Part shown: piece by piece, positions 1-6,983 of the stretch
Position numbering within the stretch: the stretch's first letter is position 1
Layout: each line of letters begins with the position of its first letter
Assembly (NCBI GenBank): GCA_964526565.1
Contig: CAZGMC010000135.1
Coordinates: 1-6,983, forward strand
DNA length: 6,983 nucleotides
Direction: 5' to 3'
Origin: CAZGMC01 sp964526565
GTDB taxonomy: Bacteria; Pseudomonadota; Alphaproteobacteria; DSM-16000; Inquilinaceae
The notes under the pieces: generated by a model
Databases searched by the model: none
What the model was told of the DNA's origin: nothing
The model's input: only the letters and a program-made list of their open reading frames with translations
Position numbers and translations under genes: made by a program

Positions 1-114
1 GCACAGCGGCCGGATCTCGCCGTCGCCGCGGCCCCGGCGGCCCCGGCGGCCCCGGCGGCCCCGGCGGCCCCGGCGGCGGCCGCGACCCCGTACGGCCGGC
101 AGCGCACGGCCTGA
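1..114 (+). CDS. C-terminal end of an upstream gene, Ala/Pro-rich tail (partial)
   Basis: The frame is open from the first base to a TGA at 112-114 and gives the last 37 residues of a protein whose body lies outside the window. The tail is a run of Ala-Pro-Ala units followed by a short basic end (Tyr-Gly-Arg-Gln-Arg-Thr-Ala). It is in the same frame and on the same strand as the three genes downstream, and the next start codon is only 27 nt after its stop, so it probably belongs to the same operon. Ala/Pro tails like this are typical of flexible linkers or unstructured ends in high-GC bacteria and do not identify a family. No domain is visible. In DNA this rich in GC an open stretch of 114 nt is weak evidence alone; the stop just before a gene with a good start is the main support. 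Confidence 0.5.
   Translation, partial: AQRPDLAVAAAPAAPAAPAAPAAPAAAATPYGRQRTA
31..75 (+). repeat. five tandem copies of a 9-bp unit (GCCCCGGCG)
   Basis: Five exact, uninterrupted copies of GCCCCGGCG lie head to tail at 31-39, 40-48, 49-57, 58-66 and 67-75. In the frame of the upstream gene each copy encodes Ala-Pro-Ala. Because the unit is a multiple of three, a gain or loss of copies would lengthen or shorten the tail without a frameshift. Exact repeats of this kind usually arise by replication slippage. Confidence 0.9.
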
Positions 115-130
115 GCCCTTCCGGAACTGC

Positions 131-134
131 GAGG
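131..134 (+). promoter_or_regulatory. probable ribosome binding site for the pyruvyl transferase gene
   Basis: A GAGG core sits 7 nt before the ATG at 142. No other in-frame ATG or GTG exists between the upstream stop (112-114) and 142, so this site and the ATG together fix the start. Starts of the two following genes have weaker upstream purine tracts (GGA at 1582-1584; GGGGA at 3363-3367), in keeping with translational coupling. Confidence 0.5.
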
Positions 135-141
135 CACCGGC

Positions 142-1587
142 ATGGAAGACCTGGTCCGGGAGGTGATGGCGGCGGCGGAGCCGGAGGCGGTGATCCGGGC
201 GCACCTGGAGGCCTTCATCGCCCATGCCGGCACGCCCGAGGCGGCCGGCGAGCACTGGGCACCGGGGCAGCCGCTGCGCCTGCTGCTGATCGGCTATGCC
301 GGCGTCGGCAACACCGGCGCCGACGTGCGCACCGCCGAGATGATCCGCCAGATCCGCGCCCTGCTCGGCGGCAACGACGCAGTGACCTTCGGCGTGGTCT
401 GCGGCGACCGCCACCTGCCCGCCGCGCTGTTCCCGGACGTCACGGTCGAGCCGGCCGAGACCTATTTCCCGGCCTTCCTGCTGCAGACGCTGCACCGTTA
501 CCACGGCGCCCTGGCCTGCGAGGGGTCGACCTTCAAGTCCAACTTCTCCGACACGCTGTCGATGATGATGGCCGGCGGGCTGGGCATGGCGGCGGCCGCC
601 GGCAAGCCGGCCATCGCCTACGGCGCCGGCGCCGGGACCATGTCGGCCGAGCTGGCGGCGTTCGTGACGCGGACCTGTGCCGGGGCGCTGCTCGCCTGCC
701 GCGACGGGGACTCCCAGCGCCGCCTCGATGCCCTGGCCCTGCGCACCGCGGCCGGCGCCGACACCGCCTGGACCTTCGACCCGGCACCGCCGGAGCGGGC
801 CGACGCCCTGCTGGCCGCCGCCGGGCGGGACGACGGCCGGCCGGTGGTCGCCGTCTGCCCGGTCAACCCGTTCTGGTGGCCGGTCCGGTTCGATTTCGCC
901 AAGCTGCAGGCGCTGCAACAGACGGGCGCTTTCGCCGAATGGCACTACGGCGCCGGCCTGTTCCACAACGACTCGGCCGACGGGCTCGCCGCCTACAACC
1001 GCTATCTGGACGCCCTGGCCGCGGCCGTCAGCGACTACTGCCGCGAGCGCGGCGCCCTGCCGGTGATCGTCGGCATGGACCGGGTCGACCGGCCCGCCTG
1101 CACCGCCCTGGCCGGGCGCCTGGCCGGCGGCGCGCCGGTGCTGGCCAGCGGCGACCGGACGGCCGGCGAGCTCGTCGCCGTGCTGCGGCGGTCGAGCCTG
1201 CTGGTCAGCTCCCGCTTCCACGGCATCGTCACGGCGATGCCGGCCGGTGTGCCCGCCGTCGGCGTGTCGCTGGACGAGCGCATCGGCACCCTGCTCGGCG
1301 ACGCGGCCGACCGCGACCGCGTCATCCCCGCCGATGCCCCGGACCTGGCCGACCGCCTGACCACGGCCATGCGCGCGGCGGACGCGGAGCGCGAGGCGAT
1401 CGCCGCCCGCAACCGCCAGATCACCGCCCGCGAGGTCAAGGCCATGGGCGCCATGGGCGAGACCCTGCTGGCCGAGCTGCGCCGCGTGCTGCCGGCACTG
1501 CCGGTGCCGGACCGGCCGGCCGGCTGGGCACACCACCTGCCGCCGCTGCCGCCGCTGATCGCGGCCATCCTCTCGGACCACGGATAG
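142..1587 (+). CDS. polysaccharide pyruvyl transferase family protein (WcaK/CsaB-like)
   Basis: The 481-residue protein matches the polysaccharide pyruvyl transferase family, whose characterised members move a pyruvyl group from phosphoenolpyruvate to a sugar as a ketal. A helical extension (about 1-44) precedes a first beta strand and glycine loop, LLLIGYAGVGNTGAD at about 47-61, the usual N-terminal signature. CEGST at 126-130 fits the family's mid-domain loop. The C-terminal half carries SSRFHGIVTAMPAGVP at 356-371, the conserved SxRxH signature, with Arg358 and His360 at positions needed for catalysis or PEP binding in studied members. No signal peptide or membrane segment is seen, so it is probably cytoplasmic. 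The start at 142 has a GAGG site 7 nt upstream. Its stop lies 6 nt before the MenD-like gene. The family is firm; the acceptor is unknown, and the PKS context raises the possibility of a glycosylated or otherwise non-exopolysaccharide acceptor. Confidence 0.85.
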   Translation: MEDLVREVMAAAEPEAVIRAHLEAFIAHAGTPEAAGEHWAPGQPLRLLLIGYAGVGNTGADVRTAEMIRQIRALLGGNDAVTFGVVCGDRHLPAALFPDVTVEPAETYFPAFLLQTLHRYHGALACEGSTFKSNFSDTLSMMMAGGLGMAAAAGKPAIAYGAGAGTMSAELAAFVTRTCAGALLACRDGDSQRRLDALALRTAAGADTAWTFDPAPPERADALLAAAGRDDGRPVVAVCPVNPFWWPVRFDFAKLQALQQTGAFAEWHYGAGLFHNDSADGLAAYNRYLDALAAAVSDYCRERGALPVIVGMDRVDRPACTALAGRLAGGAPVLASGDRTAGELVAVLRRSSLLVSSRFHGIVTAMPAGVPAVGVSLDERIGTLLGDAADRDRVIPADAPDLADRLTTAMRAADAEREAIAARNRQITAREVKAMGAMGETLLAELRRVLPALPVPDRPAGWAHHLPPLPPLIAAILSDHG

Positions 1588-1593
1588 CCCGCC

Positions 1594-3375
1594 ATGACCA
1601 TGCCCATGGAACCGCTCAACCTGAACATGCGCTGGTGCCGGGCCATCGTCACGGCGCTGCAGCAGGCCGGCGTCACCCACGCCGTGGTCTGCATGGGCGG
1701 GCGCAGCACGGCCATGGCCCTGACGCTGACCACCACCGCCGGGCTGGAGACGGTGCTGCGGGTCGACGAGCGCAGTGCCGCCTTCCTGGCGCTGGGCCTG
1801 GCGCGGTGCAGCGGCCGGCCGGTCGCCGTGTGCACCACCTCGGGCAGCGCCGTCGCCAACCTGCTGCCGGCCCTGTGCGAGGCCGAGGCGACCGGCACGC
1901 CGCTGGTGCTGCTGACCTGCGACCGGCCGGGCAGCCACCGCGCCGGCGGCGGGCCGCAGATCGCCGACCACATGGGTCTGTGCGCGGCGCTGGTGGCGGC
2001 CGCCGTCGACCTGCCCGAGCCGGCCGACGGGGCGGCGGCGCGCGACGGGCTGGCGCGGACCCTGGCCGACCTGCTGCGCCACACCGCCCCCGGCCCGGCG
2101 CGCGGCCCGGTGCACATCAACGTGCCGCAGCACGGCTGGATCGCCACCCTGGAGCCGGACGCCACGCTGCCGCCCGCCGCCCTGGCGGACAGGTGGCCGG
2201 AGACGCCGGTGGTGCGCCGGCCGGTACCGGACGCGGCCGCGGCGCCCGGTTTGGTGAGCGATGTCGGCGACCTGGCGGCGGCCTGGGGCCTGCGGCCGGG
2301 GCTGCGCGGGCTGGTCGTGGTCGGGCCGTTCTGCCCGCTGCCGCCGGGTGCGGTGGCGGCGCTGGCCGGCCGGCTCGGCTTCCCGGTGCTGGCCGATGCC
2401 GCCTCGGGCCTGCGCCGGCCGGCGGTGCCCAACCTGGTGGCACTCGGCGACGTGCTGGCCGTGGCGGCGCCGCAGATGTTCCCCGAGCCGCCCGAGCTGA
2501 TCCTCCACCTGGGTCCGGCGCCAACCACGTTCACGCTGCACAACTACCTGAAGGCCCAGGGCAGCGGGGACCGGGGCGGCGCGGACGGGAATGTGCCGGT
2601 GCTGCGCATCGTCGACCGGCCGATCGGCGGGGACTTCCTCTATGCCCGGTTCCGCCAGATGGTGGCGCCGGGGCGGGCGGCGCTGGACGCCCTGGCCGCG
2701 GCGCTGGGGCCGGGCGATCCGGCCTGGCTGGCCGGCTGGCTGGCCGCCGACCGGCAGCTCGCGGCGCGGCGCGATGCGGTGCTGACGACGCTGCCGTGGA
2801 ACGACGCGGCGGCGGCGGCGGCGGCCTGCGCGGCGCCGGGCTACCGGCTGCTGTACCTGGCCAACTCGATGCCGTCGCGGCTGGGCAACCTGTTCTGCGG
2901 CGGCTCGGACACGGCGCAGGACGTGCTGTGCAACCGCGGCGTCAACGGCATCGACGGCAATGTCGCCAGTTTCCTGGGCGCGCTGCTGGCCGGCGACGGG
3001 CCGGGCCTGCTGCTGATCGGCGACCAGACCATGCTGTACGACCTGCCGGCGCTGGAGGCGTTGCCGGAGCGGCGGGTCAGCGGCTGCATCTGCATCGTCA
3101 ACAACGGCGGGCCGGGCATCTATGACGTGTCGGTGTGGACCGAGTGCCCGCAGGTGCGCCCGCTGCTGCGGCGCGAGACGACCGTCGACTTCGGCGCCAT
3201 CGCCGCCGGCTTCGGCCTGCCCTTCACCCGCTGCACCGACCGCGCCGGCCTGGACGCGGCGCTGGCCGCAGCGGCCCGGCGCGACGGCCTGTCGGTGGTC
3301 GAGGCGGTGGTGCCGGGCGAGGCGCTGGCCACCAACGTGCCGCACCTGGTGCGCGCCATGCTGGGGATGGCCTGA
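1594..3375 (+). CDS. MenD-like thiamine-diphosphate-dependent carboligase
   Basis: The 593-residue protein aligns along its whole length with MenD (SEPHCHC synthase), which decarboxylates 2-oxoglutarate on ThDP and adds the resulting carbanion to isochorismate. Three domains are visible. A pyrimidine-binding domain (about 10-185) has RVDERSAAFLALGLA with the cofactor-activating Glu59, TTSGSAVANLLPA at 81-93, and DRP at 110-112. A middle domain spans about 230-390. A diphosphate-binding domain (about 415-590) has NSMPSR, CNRGVNGIDG at 446-455, and the metal/ThDP motif from GDQ (476-478) to NN (503-504). MenD positions apparently kept are Arg37, Glu59, Arg111, Gln122, Ser425, Arg429 and Arg448. 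Changes include Gly36 for the usual Ser, Phe313-Thr314 for the Lys/Arg pair, and Ser513 for Leu. No other menaquinone gene is present. ATG at 1594 is chosen because it is first after the upstream stop; 1600 and 1606 are alternatives. The gene ends 3 nt before the PKS, so I infer a specialised-metabolism role. The donor could be 2-oxoglutarate or pyruvate. Confidence 0.85.
   Translation: MTMPMEPLNLNMRWCRAIVTALQQAGVTHAVVCMGGRSTAMALTLTTTAGLETVLRVDERSAAFLALGLARCSGRPVAVCTTSGSAVANLLPALCEAEATGTPLVLLTCDRPGSHRAGGGPQIADHMGLCAALVAAAVDLPEPADGAAARDGLARTLADLLRHTAPGPARGPVHINVPQHGWIATLEPDATLPPAALADRWPETPVVRRPVPDAAAAPGLVSDVGDLAAAWGLRPGLRGLVVVGPFCPLPPGAVAALAGRLGFPVLADAASGLRRPAVPNLVALGDVLAVAAPQMFPEPPELILHLGPAPTTFTLHNYLKAQGSGDRGGADGNVPVLRIVDRPIGGDFLYARFRQMVAPGRAALDALAAALGPGDPAWLAGWLAADRQLAARRDAVLTTLPWNDAAAAAAACAAPGYRLLYLANSMPSRLGNLFCGGSDTAQDVLCNRGVNGIDGNVASFLGALLAGDGPGLLLIGDQTMLYDLPALEALPERRVSGCICIVNNGGPGIYDVSVWTECPQVRPLLRRETTVDFGAIAAGFGLPFTRCTDRAGLDAALAAAARRDGLSVVEAVVPGEALATNVPHLVRAMLGMA
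2806..2826 (+). repeat. GCG trinucleotide tract encoding seven alanines
   Basis: Six GCG codons and one GCC follow one another inside the MenD-like gene and encode Ala405-Ala411. This is the linker between the middle and diphosphate-binding domains, where length variation is tolerated. It is a plausible in-frame slippage tract; no regulatory role is suggested. Confidence 0.75.
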
Positions 3376-3378
3376 GCC

Positions 3379-6983
<3,605 letters not shown>

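Noticed and set aside
1588..1593. Promoter or terminator between the pyruvyl transferase and MenD-like genes
   Set aside because: The gap is 6 nt (and 3 nt before the PKS), too short for such elements, and no hairpin followed by a T-run was seen anywhere in the window.
1035..2543. Long open frame on the minus strand (about 500 codons) across the pyruvyl transferase and MenD-like genes
   Set aside because: It spans the junction of two clearly homologous + strand genes, its translation is Arg/Ser/Ala-rich with no recognisable domain, and such antisense frames are expected at this GC content because stop codons are rare.
876..3125. Open frame of about 750 codons on the + strand in another phase
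   Set aside because: The translation is almost entirely Arg, Gly, Ala and Pro and overlaps two genes with full family motifs. It is a GC-driven shadow.

Overview
The window is extremely GC-rich (well over 70% by eye, nearly every third codon position G or C) and is essentially all coding on the + strand. It holds one tightly packed transcription unit that looks like part of a natural-product (polyketide) gene cluster. Such composition fits a high-GC proteobacterium (for example Rhodospirillales/Acetobacterales-like), a myxobacterium or an actinomycete. The style of the polyketide C-methyltransferase leans me towards a Gram-negative host, but the window has no rRNA, tRNA or housekeeping gene that would settle it.

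Layout: (1) positions 1-114, the last 37 codons of an upstream gene ending in an Ala/Pro tail built from five 9-bp tandem repeats; (2) 142-1587, a polysaccharide pyruvyl transferase family protein; (3) 1594-3375, a full-length thiamine-diphosphate (ThDP) enzyme of the MenD type (SEPHCHC synthase-like) with several changed substrate-pocket residues; (4) 3379 to the window end, the 5' part of a large modular type I polyketide synthase, open through all 1201 codons visible. Gaps between genes are 27, 6 and 3 nt and all four frames are in the same phase, so the genes are probably co-transcribed and translationally coupled. No terminator, promoter, RNA gene, mobile element or CRISPR array was seen, and no gene-free stretch exceeds 30 nt.

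The synthase begins directly with a complete ketosynthase (Cys-His-His triad present). It is followed by a KS-AT linker and an acyltransferase remnant that has lost both the catalytic serine (GHSxGE reads GVGIGE) and much of the catalytic core. A normal post-AT linker comes next, then a complete SAM-dependent C-methyltransferase, with no dehydratase between them. The module therefore seems unable to select its own extender unit and would need an acyltransferase in trans, or the KS does not extend.

The notable combination is a MenD-like carboligase, a pyruvyl-transfer family enzyme and an AT-less methylating PKS module in one operon. A reasonable inference is that the MenD-like enzyme builds or joins an unusual carbon unit to the polyketide and the pyruvyl transferase-like protein decorates a product or glycan. 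The sequence alone does not prove either role.
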